Of a stretch of 64,000 nt of DNA, positions 54,154 to 63,023 are shown in pieces (within the stretch, counting starts at the first letter, position 1; each line of letters begins with the position of its first letter). The notes under the pieces were generated by a model. It searched no databases, was not told the DNA's origin, and saw only the letters and a program-made list of their open reading frames with translations. The stretch is from assembly GCA_017745075.1 (NCBI GenBank), contig JAGIAD010000001.1:310001-374000 (forward strand). Reading direction: 5' to 3'. The stretch comes from Sphingobacteriaceae bacterium. GTDB lineage: Bacteria; Bacteroidota; Bacteroidia; Sphingobacteriales; Sphingobacteriaceae. A program made the translations under genes and the position numbers.

Positions 54154-54264
54154 GATGCCATTTTATTACTAGTGTAAAAATGGCACCTGTACCCTACCGT
54201 TAAATTGATTTTTTTTACGGATGCAAAAAATACAGGATCGGGTTATTTTTTTACTACAAAATCA

Positions 54265-54846
54265 TCAAGCCCTAAAAAACACTGTGGTAAGCACAGATAA
54301 ACATCCGCTTAAAGACAAGCCGTTACGAATATGCTTGAGCGACTTTGTGATGCGCTTTTCAACTGCTTTTTCTGAAATACCCAGCTGAGAGGCAATTTGT
54401 TTATAGGTAAGACCTTCCTCCCGGCTGAGGCGAAACGTCTCTTTACAGTCTGGGGGAAGCGCATTAATAATCTCGTGCAGTAATTCTTGCTGTTCTTTAA
54501 AAAGTAAAGGATTATCGGTAATGATATCGGCGGTTACCAGCGCCAACCGGTTGTAAAAGGCATCATCGTGCCGCTTTTCCCTTATGGCCTGGTATACAGC
54601 AAAGCGGGTAGCCTGCTGCAGATAAGCTTTAAGGTTGAGAATAACTGCCTGGTTCCGTCTATTCCAGAGGCTCACAAAAATATCCTGTACAATATCTTCA
54701 GCGACTATAGTATCGTTAAGAATACGGTAGGCCGTTTGAAAAAGTAACTTCCAGTAGTTATTGTAAATAATGGTAAAGGCCTCCTGGTCTCCTTTTCTAA
54801 GCAGCTCTATTAATTCAGCATCGATAAAGTTGTGAGCTACGGCCAT
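54265..54846 (-). CDS. ECF RNA polymerase sigma factor
   Basis: 193 aa with sigma region 2 (about 25-90, YRILNDTIVAEDIVQDIFVSLW) and region 4 (about 130-180, LPPDCKETFRLSREEGLTYKQIASQLGISEKAVEKRI, key residues quoted). It is the FecI-like Bacteroidota type. Held by FecR until glycan is sensed, it should then transcribe the PUL1 operon and possibly itself. It is the first gene of the PUL1 set. Confidence 0.95.
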   Translation of the reverse strand: MAVAHNFIDAELIELLRKGDQEAFTIIYNNYWKLLFQTAYRILNDTIVAEDIVQDIFVSLWNRRNQAVILNLKAYLQQATRFAVYQAIREKRHDDAFYNRLALVTADIITDNPLLFKEQQELLHEIINALPPDCKETFRLSREEGLTYKQIASQLGISEKAVEKRITKSLKHIRNGLSLSGCLSVLTTVFFRA

Positions 54847-55200
54847 TATATTCGGTTATAGAATTGTATCGATCAATTTTAGATATTTTTTCCGATTATA
54901 CTGTAAATAGTCAGAATTATTTTACAAGAATTAACATTTCGGAGAACTTTTGGATTGAAATCAATTTAATTGAATTCGCGCTGTTTCCATGTTTTAAACC
55001 GTTATAAATGATTTCAAACACAAAGAAATACCAGGCTTATTTATAAAATCTTAATAATTTTTCGTAAATCATTTTTAATTCTTTTTCTGAAAACAGACTT
55101 TAAGTATATTCATAAACCATAATTAACTCAGGTTTCCAATATTTTTCAGAAACGGTAAGGTATCGGTACTAAAGTTTACATGGATAATGGTTCTTTGATG
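54847..55200. other. Non-coding spacer between the two PUL operons
   Basis: AT-rich, upstream region of the sigma factor gene. No TAnnTTTG element on the minus strand was found and no coding frame stands out. Confidence 0.5.
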
Positions 55201-55233
55201 AAAAAGCGCCAATTTTCGATTGAAAATTGGCGC
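55201..55233 (-). terminator. Rho-independent terminator of the PUL2 operon
   Basis: GCGCCAATTTTC (55206-55217) and GAAAATTGGCGC (55222-55233) form a perfect 12-bp stem with a 4-nt loop. On the minus strand it is followed by TTTTT (55205-55201), just beyond the last PUL2 gene. Confidence 0.9.
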
Positions 55234-55263
55234 GAATCCTGTTGTGGCTTTGATGAAACCGGC

Positions 55264-56487
55264 TTAATTGGTTTTGGGCAAATATTTCAGTCGCACCTGA
55301 CTAATTCTCCAGAATGTACCATCTCCTGCTCCTTTATTTTGAACATTCCCAACAAAACCAAGCGATACTTTCTTTTCGGCAGTTAGTGTAAAGGTAATCT
55401 TATGTGTACCTTTTGCATTGGTCTTGGCATAAGCCAATGAAGATGTGATATTGCCTGTATTGGGTATACCATCTCCTTCGGCAGCCACGGTATAGAAGTC
55501 TCCCCCTGCGGTACAATCAGGAATATCCATTTCGAAGGTATATTGTCCGGGAGGCAGAACAGCACTTTGATAAATTTTACCATCCGTAATTGTAGCCATA
55601 TTATCGGCCGACCATCCTGCTTCCATGGCCAGTTGAGGGCCGTCAAACCAGGCGTCTACGCCTCCATAAAATACACCTGCGGCCTGCCTGAAATTTCGTA
55701 CGGCATCATTGGTTGTCCAGGCAGTTGGAATTCCCCACCTATCGCCCTTCACACTGGTTGCAAAAGGTATCTTTGTGTTTGACAGATACTGGGCAGTAAC
55801 ATCCTTTAAAACACCTACCTGGGCAAATTCTGTGTAAAAAGTGTCTATACTGGTTTTAGTTGGCAGGTACAGGGTCCTGGTACTAATTGTGGATGCCGTA
55901 CCTGCAAGGTCATTCAATTTGGTGCGTTCTGCAGCTATTGGCACCCTTAGCGTTTTTAATCCGGTTGTGGATGTATACCGGATTTCGGTAGCAAAAGGCC
56001 CGGCTGAGAGGTCAATGGTCAGCCAATCAATAACAGTTTCGCCATTAGCCTGTGTTGCACTGCCAATTGCCCGGTTATTCAGTGAGGCAGCATAGCGCGG
56101 CCCATAAACCCTCCCAACTGCGTTAACAGCGATAGACCGGTTTCCTTCAATATCGAAAGTATACACTAAAAAACTTCGTATCCCTTCTTCCACATTAAAT
56201 ATTTTACTGAATCTCCGGGGATCTGTATTCATATTTACGGGATACTCAATCGAATCTTTTTGATCGTTCCAATAAATTTTAATCCTGTTGATTTTTGGAT
56301 CGGCTTTTAAAAGACCTGTTAACTGTACACGGTTGTTACCCGGGTTAATTTTAACAGAGTCTAATTTACCCGAGTAAAGGATCTCCCCTCCTTCCAGGTA
56401 TTTTTTATAATCATCCGGCTTAGAGCAACCAAACAGCAGTATGGTTACGAAAGACAGGAGGATGGTTTGTTTTATTTTATTTTTCAT
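55264..56487 (-). CDS. DUF4998-containing surface lipoprotein (PUL2)
   Basis: 407 aa. Lipoprotein signal with Cys21 (LLFGCSKPDDYKKYLEGGEILYSGKLD, key part). The N-terminal domain (about 25-210) matches DUF4998 (RVQLTGLLKADPKINRIKIYWN), with Ig-like strands; the C-terminal domain (about 260-407) is a galactose-binding-like beta sandwich (FDGPQLAMEAGW, GQYTFEMDIPDCTAGGDFYTVAAEGDG key residues), possibly DUF5013. I infer a surface glycan-binding protein like SusE/F. Last gene of the SusC-SusD-lipoprotein operon. Confidence 0.82.
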   Translation of the reverse strand: MKNKIKQTILLSFVTILLFGCSKPDDYKKYLEGGEILYSGKLDSVKINPGNNRVQLTGLLKADPKINRIKIYWNDQKDSIEYPVNMNTDPRRFSKIFNVEEGIRSFLVYTFDIEGNRSIAVNAVGRVYGPRYAASLNNRAIGSATQANGETVIDWLTIDLSAGPFATEIRYTSTTGLKTLRVPIAAERTKLNDLAGTASTISTRTLYLPTKTSIDTFYTEFAQVGVLKDVTAQYLSNTKIPFATSVKGDRWGIPTAWTTNDAVRNFRQAAGVFYGGVDAWFDGPQLAMEAGWSADNMATITDGKIYQSAVLPPGQYTFEMDIPDCTAGGDFYTVAAEGDGIPNTGNITSSLAYAKTNAKGTHKITFTLTAEKKVSLGFVGNVQNKGAGDGTFWRISQVRLKYLPKTN

Positions 56488-56516
56488 CTTCTTATGCTAA
56501 TTAATGAATCATATTG

Positions 56517-57719
56517 CTATTGTACAGCACCATAAACCTCTATTTCATTGATACTTTGCGCGGTTCCGCCTGCCCAGTTCTCCAGGCACCTGATCCTGAG
56601 GTAGCGCACTTTAGGTGCATTGAGATCAATATCCCAGCTAAAACCTGCAGCCGCAGTAGCCTGATCTTCAGCATTATCGTTTCCGTAAGGTAGTCCGGAG
56701 GGCTTTTTCACCTCGTAGCTGCCCAGAAGAATCCAGCTTGAATCTAATGCCCCGTTTAGGTTGGGATTACTGGAACCATATATTTCGAACCTTTTCATGG
56801 TTGAGAGGTAATAATACCTTGTTCCTTCAGGAAAAGGGCGAATCCAGACACGGCTTAATTTTGCCGATACGCCGGTATCAAAGCTGATCATATGTGGCCC
56901 GTTACCGCCATTAATCTGGTGGGTAAAACTTGTGTAAGGCCATCCGAGCCTACCATCCCAGGCATAAACCAGTGCAGCGCCATTGGTAACCTGCGGCGCA
57001 TCGCCAGGTAATACCAATGCCCGGAATAGTGAAGGATTAAGTTTGGCTTCAAATATCGGGTTTATGGCTTTGTAAAGGGTATCTGAACTGTTTCCCCATT
57101 TGTCTTTAACAAAAATTGCCAGTTCCTGTCTTGTGGTATCAAGCCCCCTGATCTTCGATAAAATTTCGTCGGTACGGGTAAATATACTCCTGAAATTATC
57201 CACTTCAAATTGCTTAAAAACATTTTTCTTCATTACCATAATCGAAATATTATCTCGCGTTGGATTTGTAGCCGACAGATTATATCCACCAAAGGCGTTG
57301 ATTACCTTGATGCTTTTAAATACTTTCTTGAATGGGGCTTCAAGGGGCTTTACCTTTACCAGAGTTGGTTGCGATAGCACTTCGCTCCTGCTTACAGAAT
57401 ACAGTGCCACCTGATGTTCCAGCGTATCGGCAAATCCTTCAACTACAACTGTATCTTTATAAAAGGACGATTTGGCTTCAAAGTTGGTTCCGTTGGCTAA
57501 CTTAAAAACTGCTTTAACGTATAGTAAATTCTTGTCGTTAGGCAGTTTATAGGTTATTCTCGCTTTACCATTCAGATTTTCGACCTGAATGTTGCTTACC
57601 ATCTGAGGAATAGCACCATCATTCCCTGTTGGCCCTCCAAGCTCTTCTTCCTTACAGGAGAACAGTGCCAGTATCAATGTAAGCAGCAATAAGTAATTAA
57701 TTATTTTCTTTGATTTCAT
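56517..57719 (-). CDS. DUF4959/DUF5126/DUF5000 surface lipoprotein (PUL2)
   Basis: 400 aa. Lipoprotein signal with Cys22 (LALFSCKEEE). Three consecutive domains: a fibronectin-like DUF4959-type domain (about 40-130, NLNGKARITYKLPNDKNLLYVKAVF key block), a middle DUF5126-like domain (about 135-225), and a discoidin-like DUF5000-type domain (about 240-400, WDGRLGWPYTSFTH, SKLSRVWIRPF, RYLRIRCLENWAGG, INEIEVYG). Such proteins are SusE/F analogues that bind glycan at the surface. It lies 22 nt after SusD. Confidence 0.85.
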   Translation of the reverse strand: MKSKKIINYLLLLTLILALFSCKEEELGGPTGNDGAIPQMVSNIQVENLNGKARITYKLPNDKNLLYVKAVFKLANGTNFEAKSSFYKDTVVVEGFADTLEHQVALYSVSRSEVLSQPTLVKVKPLEAPFKKVFKSIKVINAFGGYNLSATNPTRDNISIMVMKKNVFKQFEVDNFRSIFTRTDEILSKIRGLDTTRQELAIFVKDKWGNSSDTLYKAINPIFEAKLNPSLFRALVLPGDAPQVTNGAALVYAWDGRLGWPYTSFTHQINGGNGPHMISFDTGVSAKLSRVWIRPFPEGTRYYYLSTMKRFEIYGSSNPNLNGALDSSWILLGSYEVKKPSGLPYGNDNAEDQATAAAGFSWDIDLNAPKVRYLRIRCLENWAGGTAQSINEIEVYGAVQ

Positions 57720-57741
57720 GATTCTTATCTTTAAATAAATA

Positions 57742-59688
57742 CTACCATCCAGGGTTTTCTACCAGTTTTGGATTCTTTCTGATTTCATTGTCCCCAATCG
57801 GCCATAAATAATCCCTTGGGGCTATAAATGTTTGGTTGAAAATAGTTCGTTCAATGTTGTAACTCTCGGTTGTCTTACCCAAAACACTTAGCCCCGTAAT
57901 ATCCTTGTTAAGCTCCTCGGCGGCTAATTTCCATCTGCGGAGATCCCAGAAACGCTGACCTTCAAATGCAAGTTCGATCAGGCGCTCCCTGCGGATAATT
58001 TCGCGGAGGCCATTCTGGCTGGTATATTTGGCCGGGTTCTTAGAATAATTTGTCCATGATTCTACAACACCTTTTAGTCCGGCCCTCGTCCTCACGCGGT
58101 CTACATAGCTGATGGCGGCAGCAGAACCGGGTTCCACTTCATTTAAAGCCTCAGCATACATCAGATAGAGGTCAGCCAGTCTTATTTCCGGCCAAGGGTA
58201 GGTTTTCCAGGTTGGGGCATTGTTGGTATTTGTAGTTGATTCCCAATGAACGAGTTTTTTAATAAAATAACCGGTTTCATTCCAGTTGGTAAAATGGCCA
58301 AATCCAGATCGCTCTGCATTTTTTGATTGAACGTATACCGAATTTATGTCGCTGCTTGTGCTGGTCGCATCTTTCATATACCATTTACTTCCATCGAAAC
58401 CCAGGTCAGCATAAAACCTTGGTTCGCGATCATAATTAAGCCTCGCTGTTGCAAATCCGGGCTCAATGGTAAAACGCTCTGAGGTAGTGGCTACCCTGGT
58501 TTGCATATAATTGGCAAAATCAAGCGTTTTATCTTCATCAATGGGCACACCGTTTTTGGTATAGAACATTTTTGCAATTTTTAACGGAGCCCCCCAAACG
58601 CCTTGTAACTGAAACCTATCTACATTGGCGATACCTGCCATTGGCGGCATACAAAGGGCCTCATTTACGAAATAACTGTTTGACAGTGCCCAAACATGTT
58701 CTGTACTCCACCTGGTGGTTACGGCATTGCGGATATTCAATTGAGTTTTCGTTTCGGTACTTAAGCCATATGAATCATTGGTATAGGTATAAAGGGCACT
58801 GCCATTTAGCTCTGCAGATGCTATTGCAGCTTTGGCCGCATCTCTCGCCCTTTCCCATTTTTTCAAATCAAACACCGGATTGAAAAATGCTGTATTTTCC
58901 TTATCCCTAAAGCCTGCATAATCCGGATTCCCGTTAAATAGCGGACTTGCAGCCATCAAGAGGAGTTTTGCCTTGATGGCAAGGGCAATTGGTTTCGTTA
59001 TTCTTCCCAGTTCTTTATTCTCATCAGAAATCCGTTGTGGCAGCTTTTCAGTCGCAGCATCCAGGAGTGTTGAGAGATAATTTACAGTCTCATCTATTGG
59101 AGCACGTTTATAATAAAGCCCTTCAGGATCAGAGGATTCGGGTGCATTTACATCAATGAGCGGTATAGGGCCATACATCCTCATCAGGTAATAGTGGTAA
59201 TAGGCTTTCAGAAATTCTACCTCTCCGATCCATCTTTCCCGTTCTGCTATCCCGAGATCGGGTGCCTTTGTGGGGTCTTTGATATTTTGAAGAAAGATAT
59301 TACAATGGCGGATGGCCCTGAACATCATGAGATAATTATATCTTCCGTCGCCTCCTTTTAAATCGCCACCCCATTCGTTAAATAAAGGCCTGCTCCTGTT
59401 CTGCTCCCCCTGGGCAATCTGAAAAGCCGGGTGCCAATGGGCCTTGTCTGTTTGGGGCAACCAGATTTCATCACCCGACATCATGCCGGCATTGAACCAG
59501 CCATCGCCATTTTTAGGTAAGTAAGAATAACAGGTAAAGAGGTATTTTTCAGCTTCAATGCGAAGTTTGAAGGCATTTTCTATCACGGCAACATTGTCAG
59601 GAACAATGTCCAGGTACTTTTTACATGATGTTATGCAGCAAAACGCTGTGAAAACGACAGCTAATGCAATTATTTTTTTCTTTTTCAT
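57742..59688 (-). CDS. SusD/RagB-family glycan-binding lipoprotein (PUL2)
   Basis: 648 aa, longer than the PUL1 SusD. Lipoprotein signal with Cys22 (FCCITSCKKYLDIVPDNVAVIE key part). TPR-like helical SusD regions include GEVEFLKAYYHYYLMRMYGPIPLID, AIKAKLLLMAASPLFNGNPDYA, LADLYLMYAEALNEVEPGSAA and the C-terminal LIELAFEGQRFWDLRRWKLA, ending WPIGDNEIRKNPKLVENPGW (key residues quoted). It starts 17 nt after the SusC stop. Confidence 0.95.
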   Translation of the reverse strand: MKKKKIIALAVVFTAFCCITSCKKYLDIVPDNVAVIENAFKLRIEAEKYLFTCYSYLPKNGDGWFNAGMMSGDEIWLPQTDKAHWHPAFQIAQGEQNRSRPLFNEWGGDLKGGDGRYNYLMMFRAIRHCNIFLQNIKDPTKAPDLGIAERERWIGEVEFLKAYYHYYLMRMYGPIPLIDVNAPESSDPEGLYYKRAPIDETVNYLSTLLDAATEKLPQRISDENKELGRITKPIALAIKAKLLLMAASPLFNGNPDYAGFRDKENTAFFNPVFDLKKWERARDAAKAAIASAELNGSALYTYTNDSYGLSTETKTQLNIRNAVTTRWSTEHVWALSNSYFVNEALCMPPMAGIANVDRFQLQGVWGAPLKIAKMFYTKNGVPIDEDKTLDFANYMQTRVATTSERFTIEPGFATARLNYDREPRFYADLGFDGSKWYMKDATSTSSDINSVYVQSKNAERSGFGHFTNWNETGYFIKKLVHWESTTNTNNAPTWKTYPWPEIRLADLYLMYAEALNEVEPGSAAAISYVDRVRTRAGLKGVVESWTNYSKNPAKYTSQNGLREIIRRERLIELAFEGQRFWDLRRWKLAAEELNKDITGLSVLGKTTESYNIERTIFNQTFIAPRDYLWPIGDNEIRKNPKLVENPGW

Positions 59689-59705
59689 TTCCGATAGGTA
59701 TTAGG

Positions 59706-62700
59706 TTATAAACTCACCTGTAAGCCAATGTTATAAAGCGATTGTAGCGGATAGTTCATTCCATTGCCACGCATTTCGGCATCCCACATCTTGAATTTGC
59801 TCAAGATGAAAAGGTTGGTTCCCGATAAATAAAGGCGCACATTTCTCAGATTAAGTTTTTTAATATCAGTAGAGTAGCCAAATTCTACATTTTTTAGCCT
59901 CAGGAAATTACCATTCCTCATCCACCAGGTCGAGGTCATGTTATTGTTCGGTACCCTCCAGGTGCTCAATCTTGGCCAGAAGGCATAAAGATTAGGATTA
60001 GTCTCTGTCCAGTAATTCTCCGAAATCGCCTTTAGCAAACCTGTCTGGTAACCTCCATTCTGATAAAATGGCTGTATCTGGGTTGAGTTAATGAAAAACG
60101 AAAAACGGGCAGATCCCTGAAAATAAAAACTGAAATCAAATTTCTTATACCTGAAACTGGATCCGAAACCATAGGTAATTTCTGGTTCTGTAGGGTAACC
60201 CAGTGGAACCTGATCATCCGTATTGATCACGCCATCGCCATTTATATCCCTGTATTTGATATCTCCTGCCTTAAGGCCGCGATCGCCGAACTGAACCGGC
60301 GAATTGGCAACTTCTTCATCATCAATAAACAACCGTTCGGCGATATAGCCATAGGCCTGATTAAATGCCGTTCCTTTTCTGGAGAGATAAGATAACGATT
60401 CAGGGTAAGGTAATTCATCAATCTTACCGATTTTGGTTGTAGCGTAGGTAAAGGTACCTCTGGCATTGATTGAAAAATCGCGGGAAATATTTGCCCTGTA
60501 GCTACCCGACATATCTATACCTTTGGATGTACCATCTCCGAAGTTGGAAAAAGTTGTTGCCATTAAACCTGCTGCATTATCAATATTTGCAACAGGCTGC
60601 AAAATGTTGGTTCGTTTTTGCTTGAAAACATCTACCACTACATCAACTCCTTTTCCTACTGTCAGATCCATTCCAATATTTAACTGGGTAGACCTTTCCC
60701 ATGAAATATCGGCATTGGCATACCTGGATATGGAAACACCAGGACGGCTATAGATCGGGGCTCCGTCATTTCTGCCAAAAGAAGAACCATAACTATTGTC
60801 GTTTAAACTTACGCGCGACATATAAAAGAAACGGTCGCCTACATTTCCAATAGCATCATTTCCGGCAACGCCATATGTAGCCCTGAATTTAAGGTTAGAG
60901 ATCACACCTCGCAGCGGTTCGAAAAACTTTTCATTCGAAATCCTGTAGCCCACACCGATTGACGGAAAGAAACCCCAGCGGTTACGGGTATCGAAACGCT
61001 CCGACCCATTGTAACCGAAGTTAAATTCGGCAAGGTACCTGTCATCATAACCATAAGAGAACCTTCCTGAAATACCAGCATTTCTTGAAGGTAAAGATTG
61101 GATCAGCTCATCAACATTGGCATTTTCATAATCTGAAAGATAAGAAACAAGCATACCTCCAACCGCGTGTTTATCCTTAAAAGTTCTGTTGTAATTCACC
61201 GAACCTTCCAACCACAACCTGGAATCTATATCCTTGGCATCCCTGGTAAAATTTAGCACCTCTGTTCCAACAGTACCTATTGAATTCTGTCCGCCATCAT
61301 TTAATGCGGTTAAATTATATGATTGATCCTGAGGATTGATCACTGCCGAATAAAAAAACGGGTTGTAATTTCTGTTTACCCTGTAATAGGAAGTTCTTCG
61401 TAAATATCCCATTGCACGTGCGCTAAGGCCTTTTGTCAGATCAGACAGGTCTTGTTTCAACTCCAGTTGAGGCTGCAGGTTAGAGCTCTTATACACCTGG
61501 TATCCTTTTACCAGCTCTGCATAAGGATTTGTATATAAGGTAGAACTTAAACTCAGATCGGTATTGCGTGTTTGAGCAGAACCAAAAAGCGGATGCTCAA
61601 TGAATGGCAATTTGTTTGATGGATATACAGCCGGGAACATTACCGGGTTTGCGTTTAATGCATTTCTAAAAGTTTGCTCGCCACCACCAATCGGCCCCTG
61701 GTAGTCATCAAACTGGCCATACATACGGATAATCAATACCGTCGACTTGGTGAGATCGAAGTCTATGTTCGACCTGATCGAATAATTAGTTAACCGGATG
61801 TTATTGTTAAAATTGTTAATCGGGTTCACTTTTAAGTTACCGTTATCACGGTTTAAGGTACCCGCTACATAATACCTGGCACGGTTAGAGCCACCTGCTA
61901 TATTCAGGTTGTAGCCCTGGTTAATCGTTTGCTTTTTAATAAGCTGGTCTAACCAGTTATTATTCGGGTACAGGTACGGATCTTCACCAGCTGCAGTGCT
62001 GTTGATTTTATTTTGGGAATAGGGTTCAATTCCATTTGGCGTACGTGTTATTGAAGCCTCATTGGCCATTCTCATATAGGTAATATTATCAGCAAACTCA
62101 TAATCTCTGGTATTTCTTGATACCCTGTTCTCTACCCTGAAATTAAACTGGGGTTTTCCATTCATCCCCATTTTGGTATTAATAAGCACAACCCCATTTG
62201 CTCCCCTTGCACCATAAACCGAAGAAGCCGCAGCATCTTTCAGTACAGAAAAATCTGAGATATCATCTGGTTGCAGGCGTGCCATATCGGTAGGTGTTGA
62301 TTCTACCCCATCAATCAAAATGAGCGGGTCTCTTTTACCAGCCCCAAACGTAGATAAACCACGGATATAGAAAGTTGAGTTATCTGTACCCCTTCCTGGC
62401 TCGCCACTACTCTGAAAAGCAATTATTCCGGCAATACGCCCGGCAAGGGCATTGGTCAGGTTAGATGAAGGAGTTTTTAAATCCTTTACGTTTACGGTGG
62501 TAATAGAACTAACCAGACTCGCTTTTTTCTGGGTATTACCAAATCCGGTTACTGCAACTTCCTGTAATTCAGTTGTAGCACTTTCAAGCCTGATATCCAA
62601 AGTGATCACATTGCCAGCTTCAACTGAATGCGAAGCAAGTGAAATCTGCCTTGGCTTGAACCCCACACAGGAGATGGAGAGCATGGCCGATTTTGTAGCC

Positions 62701-63023
62701 CTGATTTCGAACCTGCCAAAATTATCAGTAGCTACACCCTGATTCGCCGAGCCAGCAACCTTGATTACAGCACCGGGGAGCCCACTCGTCGAATCCCTCA
62801 CAATACCTTTCACCACAATTTGGTTTTGGGCCATTGCATTAATACTCAAAAAGATTAGGACAAGCATCATGTATTTTGCCACCGCCCCGCTGTTAAAAAC
62901 ACTTCTAACTTTCCTCATATTTTGCCCCCTGGTGATAACTGGCGATATCATCATTTTGAGAGACCTGCTCAATACATCAGGCAGATTGCGAATTTTTGGA
63001 TTTAAGCCTTGATTACTACTCAT
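59706..63023 (-). CDS. SusC/RagA TonB-dependent receptor without STN domain (PUL2)
   Basis: 1105 aa from ATG 63023; ATG 62918 (MRKVRSVFNSG) would give a more usual signal peptide and may be the true start. After MAQNQ there is a CarboxypepD_reg-like domain (VVKGIVRDSTSGLPGAVIKV key part), a TonB plug (EVAVTGFGNTQKKASLVSS, DAAASSVYGARGANGVVLINT) and a barrel ending NIGLQVSL. No STN domain is present, so no FecR/sigma signalling is expected. It is the first gene of the four-gene PUL2 operon. Confidence 0.95.
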   Translation of the reverse strand: MSSNQGLNPKIRNLPDVLSRSLKMMISPVITRGQNMRKVRSVFNSGAVAKYMMLVLIFLSINAMAQNQIVVKGIVRDSTSGLPGAVIKVAGSANQGVATDNFGRFEIRATKSAMLSISCVGFKPRQISLASHSVEAGNVITLDIRLESATTELQEVAVTGFGNTQKKASLVSSITTVNVKDLKTPSSNLTNALAGRIAGIIAFQSSGEPGRGTDNSTFYIRGLSTFGAGKRDPLILIDGVESTPTDMARLQPDDISDFSVLKDAAASSVYGARGANGVVLINTKMGMNGKPQFNFRVENRVSRNTRDYEFADNITYMRMANEASITRTPNGIEPYSQNKINSTAAGEDPYLYPNNNWLDQLIKKQTINQGYNLNIAGGSNRARYYVAGTLNRDNGNLKVNPINNFNNNIRLTNYSIRSNIDFDLTKSTVLIIRMYGQFDDYQGPIGGGEQTFRNALNANPVMFPAVYPSNKLPFIEHPLFGSAQTRNTDLSLSSTLYTNPYAELVKGYQVYKSSNLQPQLELKQDLSDLTKGLSARAMGYLRRTSYYRVNRNYNPFFYSAVINPQDQSYNLTALNDGGQNSIGTVGTEVLNFTRDAKDIDSRLWLEGSVNYNRTFKDKHAVGGMLVSYLSDYENANVDELIQSLPSRNAGISGRFSYGYDDRYLAEFNFGYNGSERFDTRNRWGFFPSIGVGYRISNEKFFEPLRGVISNLKFRATYGVAGNDAIGNVGDRFFYMSRVSLNDNSYGSSFGRNDGAPIYSRPGVSISRYANADISWERSTQLNIGMDLTVGKGVDVVVDVFKQKRTNILQPVANIDNAAGLMATTFSNFGDGTSKGIDMSGSYRANISRDFSINARGTFTYATTKIGKIDELPYPESLSYLSRKGTAFNQAYGYIAERLFIDDEEVANSPVQFGDRGLKAGDIKYRDINGDGVINTDDQVPLGYPTEPEITYGFGSSFRYKKFDFSFYFQGSARFSFFINSTQIQPFYQNGGYQTGLLKAISENYWTETNPNLYAFWPRLSTWRVPNNNMTSTWWMRNGNFLRLKNVEFGYSTDIKKLNLRNVRLYLSGTNLFILSKFKMWDAEMRGNGMNYPLQSLYNIGLQVSL

